Origin: Aquanectria penicillioides
Lineage: Eukaryota; Ascomycota; Sordariomycetes; Hypocreales; Nectriaceae
Assembly: GCA_003415625.1 (NCBI GenBank)
Contig: PYIU01000006.1
Span: forward strand, 2,852,001 to 2,916,000
Length of the DNA stretch: 64,000 nucleotides
Reading direction: 5' to 3'
In this document: positions 15,001 through 26,130 of the stretch, one piece after another
Position numbering within the stretch: the stretch's first letter is position 1
How the letters are laid out: every line of letters starts with the position of its first letter
Notes under the pieces: model-generated
Told to the model about the DNA's origin: nothing
Seen by the model: only the letters and a program-made list of their open reading frames with translations
Databases searched by the model: none
Program-made: the position numbers and the translations under genes

Positions 15001-15075
15001 TCAATTAATTGTAGTTTTGGATGTTTTAAAGGTAGTTTAAAATGGCTATAAGTAATTGTAAGTTTAAGGATAGAG
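8483..15075 (-). mobile_element. LINE copy C, full length (~6.6 kb), inserted in copy B
   Basis: This is a full-length copy and the best reference for the family in the window. Read on the minus strand, the 5' end is at 15075 (the CTTTTTGCC-like start seen in D, E and F is altered here). It is followed by a ~1.5 kb 5' region, endonuclease (about 13540-12700), reverse transcriptase (about 12300-11000), C-terminal region (to about 9855), an ATT-repeat microsatellite (about 9020-9065), the ~520 bp conserved 3' tail, and a terminal A/T tract at 8483. Its flanks are the two halves of copy B. Because the same LINE 5' end follows immediately (15076-15731, copy B), the junction looks like a tandem duplication but is explained by nesting. 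Confidence 0.8.
9855..13540 (-). pseudogene. LINE ORF2 remnant: endonuclease, reverse transcriptase, Cys-rich C-terminus (copy C)
   Basis: The decayed ORF2 is read on the minus strand. The catalytic box of the reverse transcriptase is visible at 11462-11430 as FTNNINILIFK, where Tad-type elements have F-[VA]-D-D; both Asp codons became Asn, as G-to-A RIP at TpG predicts. The upstream half corresponds to the APE-like endonuclease seen more clearly in copy E. There is no RNase H domain that I can recognise. The product would act in the nucleus in target-primed reverse transcription. Stops are everywhere, so this is a pseudogene. Both limits are approximate. Confidence 0.7.
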
Positions 15076-15731
15076 TTATATATATTATTTTTAAAAAATA
15101 TCTTTAATATAAATAATAATTTTATACTTAATATAACTATATATTATATATTTATTAATTTTAATATTTATAGATATAAAGCTATATAAAAAGGCTAATA
15201 TATAAAATTGCTATATTAACTAAAAAGAAAAAAAGCTTAAATTAATTAAAATAGCTATTACTATTATAGTAATAGTAATTATTATAGTAATAGTAATTTT
15301 ATTAATAAGTCTCTTTTTAAAGGTTATATTAGTCTTAAAGGAAGGGCAAAAGTATGCTTTATATATATTAATATAGATTTAAAATACCTTTTAAATTGCT
15401 TTAAAAAAGTAAAATAAAATAATTTTAATAATAGCTTTATAGGCTTTTTTATTTTTATTAATTATAAAGCTTTTATTAGCTTTTATTGCTTTATCTATTT
15501 TAGATATATTGCTATATTAGCTAATAATAAAAAGGGGATTATATTAGCTATTTTTAATGCTATATTTTCTTAAATTAATAACTATTAAAAGGGCTGCAGT
15601 ATTAGTATTGCACTTTTAATATGCTATTATATTTAGGGGTAATCTAGCATAAGGGATTAATTGATTGTAGTTTTAGATATTTTAGAGGTAGTTTAGAATA
15701 GCTGTAAGCAATTGCAAGTCTAAAAGTAAAG
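15076..15731 (-). mobile_element. LINE copy B, 5' end (resumes after copy C)
   Basis: About 655 bp here is a diverged copy of 14420-15075, in the same orientation. It is the 5' end of LINE B cut off by the insertion of C. It ends near 15731 at the same position, relative to the family, as the 5' ends of C, D and F. It contains the 5' leader and the beginning of a decayed ORF1-like region; no domain is recognisable. Confidence 0.75.
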
Positions 15732-15752
15732 GTTATTATAGTAATTATAACT

Positions 15753-16415
15753 TACTTTAGTATAGCTAGCTTAATGTTTTAATATTTATTAATATTAATA
15801 TAAAATACTATTTATAAATATATTAAATATATACTACTATTATTATTATTATTATTATTATTATAGTTATAGTTATAGTTATAATTATAGTTATAATTAT
15901 AGTTATTATTATTATTGTTATAATTATTATCTTTAGTTATATACAATTAATATAAATAGTAATAAAAATAGCAATTAGCATTTATATAAATTAAGTATTT
16001 TATATAAGCAATATATTAATAGAGTGTATACTTAAAGGCAATAAAAAAGCTTTTATAAAGGTATATAAAAAAAGAAAAAAAGAAAAGAAAATATACCTAT
16101 AAAAATTAAAAAATAATAATAGCAATACTTAAATAGCTAATAGTTAGCTAGCTACTAGCTAGCATTAAGTTAGCGCTTTACTTCTTGCAATAGGCCTATA
16201 GTATAGATAATTTAGGCCTATTATAGGCCTTACTTTTGCTTTATTTATTAACTTTATAATTAAGTAAATAGAATATTTTAATAATAGTACTAAATTAACT
16301 TTTAATTTAATGCTTCTTTATAAAGAACTTATATTAGGTTTTTATTCTATTAATATAGTTTTTTTCTTTATTTATATAGTATAAAAGCATTATTTACCTT
16401 ATAGGTCTATAGAGT

Positions 16416-16425
<10 letters not shown>
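15753..16425 (+). mobile_element. LINE copy G, severely 5'-truncated (3' UTR only)
   Basis: This is a plus-strand copy of only the last ~670 bp of the LINE: ~80 bp of pre-microsatellite sequence, the ATT/AGTTAT microsatellite (about 15835-15930), the ~520 bp tail, and a TAA-type terminal repeat. 5' truncation is the normal product of incomplete target-primed reverse transcription. Together with the minus-strand tail of copy C it forms long inverted repeats around 8.5-16.4 kb, but that arrangement is coincidental. Confidence 0.7.
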
Positions 16426-16497
<72 letters not shown>

Positions 16498-16498
16498 G
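16418..16498. repeat. ATA/TAA trinucleotide microsatellite
   Basis: This is an uninterrupted run of AAT/ATA triplets of about 80 bp. It sits where the TAA tail of LINE G meets the 3' UTR microsatellite of LINE D (opposite strand). The tail of D that should lie left of it is missing, so the two tracts probably recombined or slipped here. Confidence 0.85.
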
Positions 16499-19400
16499 TA
16501 ATATATATTTAATATAGCTATAAATAGTATTTATATTAATATTAATAAATACTAAAATATTAAGCTAGCTATATTAAGGCAAGGGATACTATATTAGCCT
16601 TTAGGGTAGTATAGAATCTACTCTATTCTATATATATTATATAGATAGTAAGAAATAAAAAGAATAGTCTATATTAAAATTAAGCTAATATATAATCTTT
16701 TTCTTTTCCTTATAGCTATAAAAGATTAACTGCTAGTAAATACTAAAGCTAATAGCTATATAGCTTATATTTATATATATAAGCTATATAAGCTACTATT
16801 ATATTTAATAGAGGCTAATACTTATATATTAATAGTAGCTTTATAAAAAGGAATAGCTATTATAAGTATAATTTAATTTAGTTTTACTATAGGTTTATTG
16901 CTAATATAAATTATAAAAGAAAGAGCTTAAGCAATTAAGGGCTAAAGCTATTTAAACTAAAAGAAAAGTAATTTAAGTATACTTTTAGGCTATATCTATA
17001 GTTTTAATTATAGGTTTTAATGCTAATTAGCTCTATAAATTAATTAATAAAGTTAATTATATAGCTATAGCTCTTAAAAGCTTAATAGCTATATTGCCTT
17101 TTTTAATTAAAAGGGCTAAGGCTATTTAAAAATAGGCAATATTAAAAAGTAATAATAGCAATAAATAAAATTAATTTTAATATAGATTTATATTAGCTAA
17201 TATTAATAGTAAAGTTTAAAGTTTAATAAAACTTTTTAAGTAATAGCTTAAGCTTAAATAAAGCTAAAAAAGAATTAAAGTAAAAAGGGTTTAAAAATAA
17301 AAAAGAAAATAATAAGAAAAATAATAAAGAGAATAAAATCGATTTTATATCTTTTAAAAAAAATATAAACTTAAAGTAAATAGTATTATTAAAATAAATA
17401 TATATAAATTAAATATAGTAATAAATAAAAATAGAGTTTAAAATAGAGCTAAAATAGAGATTTAGCTATTAAAGAAGAGTAGGCTTTAGTATATTATTTA
17501 TATAATAGGCTGGTTTTTTTCTCTTTTAAAAGGGGTTTTTTAAGTGCATTAATTTCCTTTTTAATAAAGGGATTAAAGTGCTTAAATAAAAGAGTTACTA
17601 AAAGGTAAAAATAATATAAAAGTAAACATATTTTAGGTTAAATATAGCTTAATAGCTAGCTTATAATATAATATAATATATAAATAGATTAACTATTTAA
17701 TAAAGCAATATATAATTTAGGCTTTAAATAAATACTATTTAAGCTTAAGAAAATTATAAAATGAATTAAATAAAGTCTTCTTTTAGCTTAAATAAAGCAG
17801 GCAGTATAGTATAATATAGCTAATTATTTTAATAGTATCTTTATATTAATATTAAAATATACTTACTTTAGGGACTTTCTTTTAAAAGAAAAACCTTTAA
17901 AATTTAATATATTCTATTTACATTTAAATAAATAAAGAACTTTTATATTTCTTAAGTTCTTTATATAAATAAATAGTTTTCTTTTTTATATAAAATAAAA
18001 AGATTTTAGCTGCCTTTATTTTATTATTTATATATTATTTATAAAACTTATATTTAATTTAATTCTATTAATATATATAATTAATTAATATTTAATCTTT
18101 AATTAACTTTTAATCTTTTTTATATTTTTTATTAATAAGCTAATTAATAAATTACTTTTTATATTTTTATATTAATTTATATTAAAGGCTATTATAATAA
18201 TAATAATAAATTTAATATATTATTAATATAATTATAAAAAAATCAGTTTTTTAATGCTTTAGGCCTATAATTAGCCTTAAAATTAAATATTTTATTTATT
18301 AAAATATATATTAAATAAAAAGATCTTAAGCTTACTTTTTAGCAATTTAATTAAAGTAGCCTTATAGCCTTCTTTAATAATATAAAAGGCTTAAGTCTAT
18401 TTAATAAATAGGGCTTTAGTAATCCCTTTTAAATTACTATTTCTTTTTATAAATAAATAATATATATTAATACTATAAATAATTATAGATTTAATTATAT
18501 ATATATATTATATAAATAGCCTTAAGATTTACTTTTTATATATTTATTATAAAGGCAATAAAAGCCTACCTTTAGCACTTAAGTTTTCTCTTAAGCTTAA
18601 AGATATATAGGCCTTAAAGTAGTTTTCTATATAGCTATAATTTAAAAAATTAATAGGATTTTTATAGCTAAATTATATTATAGATAAAGATTAATTAAAC
18701 TTAATATTTTTAGTATTAATAAAAAATATAAAAAAGTTAGGCCTTAATAGATTTAAAGATTATACTATTAATAAAGGCCTAAAATATATATATTGCCTAT
18801 ATAGCTTTAAGTTAAGCTTAAGTCTTTATTATATCTTTTTTAAATATAAATATATTTATATTATTAATAAATTTAATTACTATAATTTTAAAGATTTCCT
18901 TAAGTGCTATATAAAGCCTTAATATAAATAGAATAAAAAGAATAAAGAAAAGCAATAAGCTCTATAGAATGCTAGCTTTAATGCTATAAAGTTTAAATAA
19001 TTTACTATTAAACTAAAGGTATATTATATACTTAAATAAATAGCTAAAAAGCTAAATTAATAATTATTATAAATAGCCTTAATTATAAAGAATAGCTATA
19101 AGCTTTTTATAGTTAATTAAGTTAAAAGCTATAATAAAGTTTAATTAAAAAAAGGATATTATTTTACTATAGGCCTATACTATATATATTGCTTTTACTA
19201 TAATTATAAAGGCTAGCTTTATAGATCTTTAGGGCCTATTCTTTATTTAGCTATTAAAAAGTATATTTAGATTTTTAGCTATTATTGCTATTTATTAAGC
19301 TATTATTAACTTTATTACTTTATTAATAATATTAAAAAGGGAAATAGATCTTTATTTAAATACTATATATTTTTAGGCTATTATTTTATTTAATTTAAAA

Positions 19401-22400
19401 ATAATAATAGCAATTATATAATAAAAGTATTATAGAAAATATTTAAGTATAATATTTATATTAATAATAATAATAAAGGCTTTTAAAAAGGGCCTATTAT
19501 ATACTTTAAGGAAATTAATTAAAAATCTATTACTATTAAAAGCTTTTTTTAATTAAATTTTAAAAAATAAATATATTAATTTATAGAATTTAATATAATT
19601 ATATAATAAATTTTTAATATTCTATAATATTTAATTTATATTTATTAATTATATTATAATATTTATTATAATAGATTTAATATTTTAACTATTTACTTAA
19701 AGTTTTAAATAGAAATATTTTATTAATATAATTGCCTTTTTAATATAGCTAATAGCTAAAAAATCTTACTTAAAGCAATTAAAAGAAAGAAATTATAATA
19801 AAGCTAAAGCAATATTACTTTAAAGCTATATTTATTTCTTTAGGTTTTAAAGTTTCTTTTAGCTATTAATGCCTTTTTCTATTTTTATATTAAATAGAGT
19901 ATTGCATTAAACTATATGCCTAGCTTTAACTATATATATCTTTTACTTATTGCTTATTCTTTATAATTTTAGCTAATTAACTAATATATTATAATATTAT
20001 ATATATTTTTATATATATTTAAGTTAATAAATAGCCTTTATAATAGGCTAATTTTATTAATTATTATAGCTAGATTTAAATTACTTTTATATTAAAGTAG
20101 TATATTAAGCAATTTAATGCAATCTTTAAATTAGCTATTTAATTGCTTACTTTAATTATTATATAAAAGTAATCTTACTTAAGGTCTAATAAAGAGTAAT
20201 TTATACTTTAAGCTTAACTTTCTTAAGGTTTATTATATATTAATTAAATACTATAAGCTAAAAGTTTAATAAAGAAAGTAATAATATATCTATAAAAGAC
20301 TTAATATATATTTACTATAAAATATAATTAAAGCTATTTAAATTATAATTAAGGCTTAAATAAATAGTATTATTATCTTTTAAGGCCTATATTAAATTAA
20401 AGGTATTAGTTTTAGTATTGCTTACTTTTTAAATTACTATTTTATAGGGTATTATTAAAGCTATATTTAATTATTATATTTCTATTAAAAAGATTAAGCT
20501 ATATAAAATAGTTCTATTATAGCAGTTTTATATTAAATAATATATATTAAAATTATTAATTATAATTATTTTAAAGGCTAATATAAAGCTAGCTAAAGTA
20601 TATATTGCTTTTAAGTCTTTTTTATCTTTTAATAAATTATATATTATAATTACTTTTTATATAATAGTATTTAAAATTAATATTAGCTTAATTTTCTTTT
20701 ATTTAATAGATTTAAGTTTTTAATCTATATTATTTATATATATAAAGAGCTATATAGCTTAAATAATAAATTATAGTATAATTTAATCTTTTAAGGTTTA
20801 TTAAAGCATTAATCCTTTAGTTTTAAGCTAATTCTAAAAGCATTATTATATTATATTTATTATAAATATATAGCATTTAATAAATTAACTTAAGGTAATA
20901 GTATATATTCTAAAATAGATTTTATATTAATTAAATATAAATAAAAGGGTTAATTTAATAAATAATAATAATAAAATATAAATATTAAAGAAAGGGAAAG
21001 TATTAAATAAAATATAATATTATTTACTTATAAATTCTAAAGGTTAACTAACTCTTTTAGTAAGAAAGAGTGCTATAAAAAGAGAGTTTTTAAAAAAGCT
21101 TTTCTATTATATATAAAGGGTATTTTACTATATTAAAGTGCATTCTTTATATTTTATTAATTATCTATAATATTCTTTTTTTATATAGATTTAATACTTT
21201 TTTACTATAAAATAAATATAGCTTTAGGCTAAATAATCTTTATAGTATAAAGTATAGCAATAAAGAATTTCTTCCCTTTTAATAAAGTAATTATTATATA
21301 TTAAGCTATTATATTAGCTATAGATTAAAATAAAGCAATAGTTCTTTATAATATAGCTATACTTATAGCATTAAAAATATTAAATAAGCTTTAATTCTTC
21401 TTTAAAGAATTTATAATTATAAAGCTTAATATTAAAAAGCAATCTATTATTATATAGGCTATTAGCTTTTTTAATTAATAAAATATAAAAAATTAAATTT
21501 ATTTTTATTATAATATTATTTTAAGCCTATATAGGCTTTACTTTATTAACTCTTAAAGTATTAGTATTATTAATAGTTTTAATAAATTTATTTATATTAT
21601 TAAAGATAGATTTAATTTAAATTTATTTTATTAAAATAATAAAAATTAAAAGGGTAAAAAAGGCATTATTTCTAAATATAATATCTATTTATTTTTCTTT
21701 ATAAAAGGCTTTAGCTTACTTTAAGGTAAAAAAGGTAAGAACTATATTTCTATTAAAAAGGCAATATATTGCAATTATATAAAAGTTACTATAGGCTTAA
21801 TTTATTACTTATATAATCTCTATTAAAGTATAGTTTTTAATATTCTTAAGGGTATTTTTAATATAGATTATAACTTTATACTTAATATAGCTATATATTA
21901 TATATTTATTAATTTTAGTATTTATAGAGCTAAAGCTATATAAAAGAACTAATATATAAAACTATTTTATTAACTAAAGAAAAAATAAGCTTAAATTAAT
22001 TAAAGTAGCTATTACTATTATAATAATAATAAATATTATAATAGCAATAATTTTATTAATAAATCTTTTTTTAATAATTATATTAGCCTTAAAGAAAAGG
22101 CAAAAGTGCACTTTATATATATTAATATAGATTTAAAATACCTTTTAAATAGCTTTAAGGAAATAAAATAGAATAATCTTAATAATAGCTTTATAATCTT
22201 TTTTATTTCTATTAATTATAAAGCTTTTATTAGCTTTTATTGCTTTATTTACTTTAGGTATATTATTAAATTAATTAGCAATAAAAAGAGAGTTATATTA
22301 GCTATTTTCTATACTATATCTTTTTAAATTAATTATTATTAAAAGGCCTATAGTATTAGCATTATACTCTTAATGCACTATTATATTTAAGGGTAATTTA

Positions 22401-22487
22401 GTATAAGAAATCGATTAATTGTAGTTTTAGATATTTTAAGGGTAGTTTAGAATAGCTTTAAGTAGTTATAAGTTTAAAGGCAAAAAG
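16426..22487 (-). mobile_element. LINE copy D, lacking its last ~530 bp
   Basis: This is a minus-strand LINE whose 5' end is at 22487 (family start with the TTTTTGCC motif on the minus strand). The body is complete to the 3' UTR microsatellite, but the conserved ~520 bp tail is absent. It aligns collinearly with C and F. The antisense start codon used as an anchor in other copies is ATA here at about 18704. It is heavily RIP-mutated. Confidence 0.78.
17260..20945 (-). pseudogene. LINE ORF2 remnant (copy D)
   Basis: The decayed endonuclease-RT frame is collinear with copy C. The RT catalytic segment lies around 18835-18875 on the minus strand and reads as an F-I-N-N-I-N box, with both Asp converted to Asn. 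Endonuclease remnants lie around 20100-20945. Limits are transferred from copies C and E. No intact frame of useful length remains. Confidence 0.6.
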
Positions 22488-22692
22488 ATATAATAAGTTA
22501 AGCTTTTAATATAGTAGTTATTATTTAATTAAATATTATATTTACTATATTATATTTTATAAGATTTTTAAAAAATCTAAAAGAACTTTATATAAAGGCA
22601 GTAAATTAAATATTATATTATTTTTCTATAATTTATTTTCTTACTTTATAGCTTAAAGGCAAAAATAACTTTTTAATATATAATAATATATT
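22488..22692. other. A+T-rich spacer, nothing recognised
   Basis: About 200 bp lies between the 5' end of LINE D and a LINE tail fragment. It is almost pure A/T with no repeat partner that I can see in the window. It may be residual host DNA or an unrecognised decayed repeat. Confidence 0.5.
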
Positions 22693-22768
22693 TTTTTTCC
22701 TTTATTTATATAGTATAAAAGCACTATCTACCTTATAGGTCTATAAAGTATTAATAAATAAAATAAAT
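22693..22768 (+). mobile_element. LINE tail fragment (~70 bp), extreme 5' truncation
   Basis: This fragment carries the last ~65 bp of the LINE 3' UTR (it matches 3925-3990 of copy A and 50750-50815 of copy E), followed by an AATA/AAATA tract. It ends exactly where LINE E begins, so E may have inserted into or next to its A-rich tail. Confidence 0.7.
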
Positions 22769-22784
22769 AAATTTTTTATTATAA

Positions 22785-24330
22785 ACCTTTTTGCCTTTAA
22801 ACTTATAATTGCTTATAGCTATTTTAAACTACCTTAAAAAATATTTAAAACTATAAGCAATAGATTCCTTATATTAAACTACCCCTAAATATAATAATGG
22901 ATTAAAAGCGCAATACTAATAGTATAGCCCTTTTAATAGTAATTAATTTAAGAAAATATAGTATAAAGAATAGCTAATATAATACCCTTTTTACTATTAG
23001 CTAATATAGTAATATATTTAAAGTAAATAAAGCAATAAAAGCTAGCTAAAGTATTATAATTAATAAAGATAAAGAAGCCTATAAACCTATTACTAAAATT
23101 ATTTTATTTTACCTTTTAGATTTAATTTAAAAGTTATTTTAAATCTATATTAATATATATAAAGTGCACTTTTACTCTCTTTTTAAAGCCAATATAGCCT
23201 TAAAAGAAAGATTTATTAATAAGATTATTATTACTATAATAACTATTATTACCTTTATAGTAATAGCTACTTTAGTTAATTTAAAATCCTCTCTCTTTTA
23301 ATCTATATAGTAGTTTTATATATTAGTTTTATTATATAGCTTAAGCCTTATAAATATTAATATTAATAAATATATAATATATAGCTATATTAAATATAAA
23401 ATTATAATCTATATAAAAGATACCTTTAATAATAAAAAAAATTATATTTTAATAGAAACTATATAAATAATAAACTAAACTTATAGCAATTTCTATATAA
23501 TTATAGTATATTGCCTTTTTAATAGAGATATTATTTTTACCTTTTTAACCTTAAAGTAATCTAAAGCCTTCTATAAAAAAGAATAAATAAGTATTATATT
23601 TAAAAATAAAGCTTTTATTGCTTTTTTAATTTTTACTATTATAGTAAAAAGAATTTAAATTAAATTTATTTTTAATAATATTAATAAGCTTATTAAAAGC
23701 ATTAATAATATTAATACCTTAAAAGTTAATAAAGTAAAGTTTATATAGGCCTAAAATAGTATTATTATAAAAATAAACTTTATTTTTTATATTTTATTAA
23801 TTAAAGAAGCTAATAGCTTATATAATAATAGGCTATTTTTTAATGCTAAACTTTATAATTATAAACTTAATAAAAAAAGATTTAAACTTATTTAATGCTT
23901 TTAATACTTTAAGTATAGTTATATAGTAAAAAACTGCTATTTAGCCTTAATTTATAATTAATATAATAGCTTAATATATAATAATTATTTAATTAAAAAA
24001 AGAAAAATCCTTTATTATTATATTTTTTACTATAAAGACTATTTAAGTTAAAGCTATATTTACTTTATAATAGAAAAGTATAAAATTTATATAAAGAAAG
24101 AATATTATAAGTAATTAATAAAATATAAAAAATGCACTTTAATATAGTAAAATAAATAGCCTTTATCTATAATAAAAAAGCTTCTTTAAAAACCCTTTAT
24201 TTATAGCCTCTTTCTTTATAAATAGAGTTAACTAACCTTTAGGATTTATAAATAAATAGTATTATACTTTATTTAATATATTCCCTTCTTTTAGTATTTA
24301 TACTTTATTGCTACTATTTATTAAATTAAT
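22785..24330 (+). pseudogene. LINE E 5' region, probable ORF1 remnant
   Basis: The first ~1.5 kb of the LINE lies before the endonuclease. In related two-ORF LINEs this part codes for an RNA-binding ORF1 protein. I see no preserved zinc knuckle or other motif, and stops are frequent, so the assignment rests only on position. The region is collinear in copies C, D, E and F, and its extreme 5' end also persists as the detached piece of B. Confidence 0.4.
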
Positions 24331-25871
24331 CTCTCTATTTATTGATAATTAATATAAATTCTTTTTTAAAATATATACTATTACTTTAGATTAATATATT
24401 AAATACTATATATCTATAATAAATATAATATAATTGCATTATTAAAACTAATAAAAAACTAAAAAATTAATATTTTAATAAACTCTAAAAGGTTAAATTA
24501 TATTATAATTTATTATTTAAGCTATATAGCTCTTTATATATATAAATACTATAGACTAAAAACCTAAATCTATTAAATAAAAAAAGATTAAATTTATATT
24601 TACTTTAATTACTTTTATATAAAAATTATAATAATATATAATCTATTAAAAAATAAAGAAAGTATAAAAGCAATATATACTTTAGTTAATTTTATATTGA
24701 GCCTTAAAATAATTATAATTAATAACTTTAATTTATATTATTTATTATAAAATTATTATAATAAAACTAGTTTTTATAGCTTAATCTTTTTAATAAAAAT
24801 ATAATAATTAGATATTACTTTAATAACTCTTTATAAAGTAATAATATAAAAAGTAAGTAATATTAAAAATAGCACTTTAGATTTAGCTTAAGCTTTATTA
24901 AATAGTAATACTATTTATTTAAGCCTTAATTATAATTTAAATAGCTTTAATTATATTTTATAATATATATAAATTAGCCCTATTATAAATATATTACTAT
25001 CTTTAATAATAGACTTTTAGCTATTTATATTTAACTAATATATAATAAACTTTAAAAAGATTAAACTTAAAGGTTAAGTTACCCTTTATTAAACCTTAAG
25101 TAAGATTATATCTATATAATAACTAAAATAGGCAATTAAATAGCTTACTTAAAAATTGCTTTAAATTGCTTAATATATAACTTTAACTTAAAGGCAGCTT
25201 AAGCCTAGCTATAATAATTAATAGAACTAATTTATTGCAAAAGCTATTTATTAATTTAAATATTCTTAAAGGTATATATAATATAATAGCTTATTGATTA
25301 ATTAGCTAAAGCTATAAAAAGCAAGCAATAAATAAAAGTATATATAGCTAAAGTTAAATATATAGCTTAATATAATATTCTATTAAATATAAAGATAAAA
25401 AAAGATATTAATAGCTAAAAGAAATTATAAAATTTAAAAAAATAGGCCTAACTTTTAAAGTAAAATTACTTTAGCTTTACTCTAACTTTTTTCTTTTAAT
25501 TGCTTTAAGTTTAACTTTTTAATTATAAACTATATTAAAAAAGTAGCTATTTTAGTAAAAGCATTTTTTTTAAAACTTTAAGTAAATAATCAAAATATTA
25601 AACTTATTATTATTAATCTTATAGTATAGCTAATAAATATTAATTAAATACTATAAAATATAAAGGACTTACTGTAAAACTATATTAAACTCTATAAATT
25701 AATGCATTTAGTCTTTAAAATTTAATAATAAAAAGCTTTTAATAGTAATAAATATTTAGCTAGCTTTCTTAAAGTATATAATAGATCTTTTCTTAAGGCC
25801 TTTATTACTATTATTAATATAAGTATTGCATTTAAATATTTTCTATAATGCTTTTATTATATAATTGCTAT
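24330..25871 (+). pseudogene. LINE ORF2 remnant, APE-type endonuclease and RT start (copy E)
   Basis: This is the clearest endonuclease in the window. At 24721-24740 the translation reads N-N-F-N-L-Y-Y where LINE endonucleases have G-D-F-N-x-H-H. At 24871-24894 it reads S-T-L-D-L-A, the conserved S-T-[IL]-D-L block. Between them the spacing fits the exonuclease-endonuclease-phosphatase fold. The enzyme would nick target DNA to prime reverse transcription. The RT N-terminal part continues to 25871 and resumes at 31378 beyond copia-1. Changes of Gly-Asp to Asn-Asn and His to Tyr match RIP transitions. Confidence 0.75.
25867..25871. other. Target-site duplication of copia-1, left copy (GCTAT)
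   Basis: GCTAT immediately precedes the 5' LTR and recurs at 31378-31382 after the 3' LTR. The uninterrupted LINE sequence in copy A (about 430-450) has a single GCTAT at this place. This confirms a retroviral-type 5 bp staggered insertion. Confidence 0.9.
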
Positions 25872-26130
25872 TATAGACAGATATAGCAGCTAGGCAAAGG
25901 TGGTCGCCGCTATAGATATAGCGGCTGGCCACAAGCCGACCTTAAGGGCCTTATAGGCTTAAGTCTTAAGGCTATATATCCTTATAAAGGAATCCCTATA
26001 CTATAAATAGATAATTGCATTCTATAACTACTATTTAGCTATTCTTTATAAATCTTAATTAATTTAAACTAATCTATTATATATATTGCCTACTATAACT
26101 ATTTCTATATATATTTATATATTATTTATA
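25872..26130 (+). repeat. copia-1 5' LTR
   Basis: This 259 bp LTR begins TATAGACAG and ends ATTTATA, consistent with TG...CA termini after RIP. It retains more G+C than the internal region, including an imperfect palindrome at 25906-25925 (9 bp arms GCCGCTATA, 2 bp centre). The first bases after it (GATTATAAGCTTAAAG) are the likely tRNA primer-binding site; they are conserved in copia-2 and copia-3. I cannot name the tRNA because the site is mutated. Confidence 0.9.

Larger units (their letters stand above)
22785..25871 (+). mobile_element. LINE copy E, segment 1 (5' end to endonuclease/RT)
   Basis: This is the first of four pieces of one plus-strand LINE. The 5' end carries the family's CCTTTTTGCC start. 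The likely target-site duplication is AAATTTTTTATTATA at 22769-22783 and AAATTTTTATTAATA near 50828-50842, so the element originally spanned both points. Segment 1 contains the 5' region (about 22785-24330) and the endonuclease and early RT part of ORF2. It stops at 25871, where copia-1 inserted, with GCTAT duplicated. Confidence 0.8.

Noticed and set aside
14420..15731. A tandem duplication of ~655 bp.
   Set aside because: It is explained by insertion of LINE C into LINE B; these are two separate 5' ends.
8483..16425. A large DNA transposon of ~8 kb with ~680 bp terminal inverted repeats.
   Set aside because: The inverted repeats are the 3' tails of LINE C (minus) and the tail-only LINE G (plus). 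The tail also ends single LINEs elsewhere, and the interior is a LINE plus the 5' end of another LINE.
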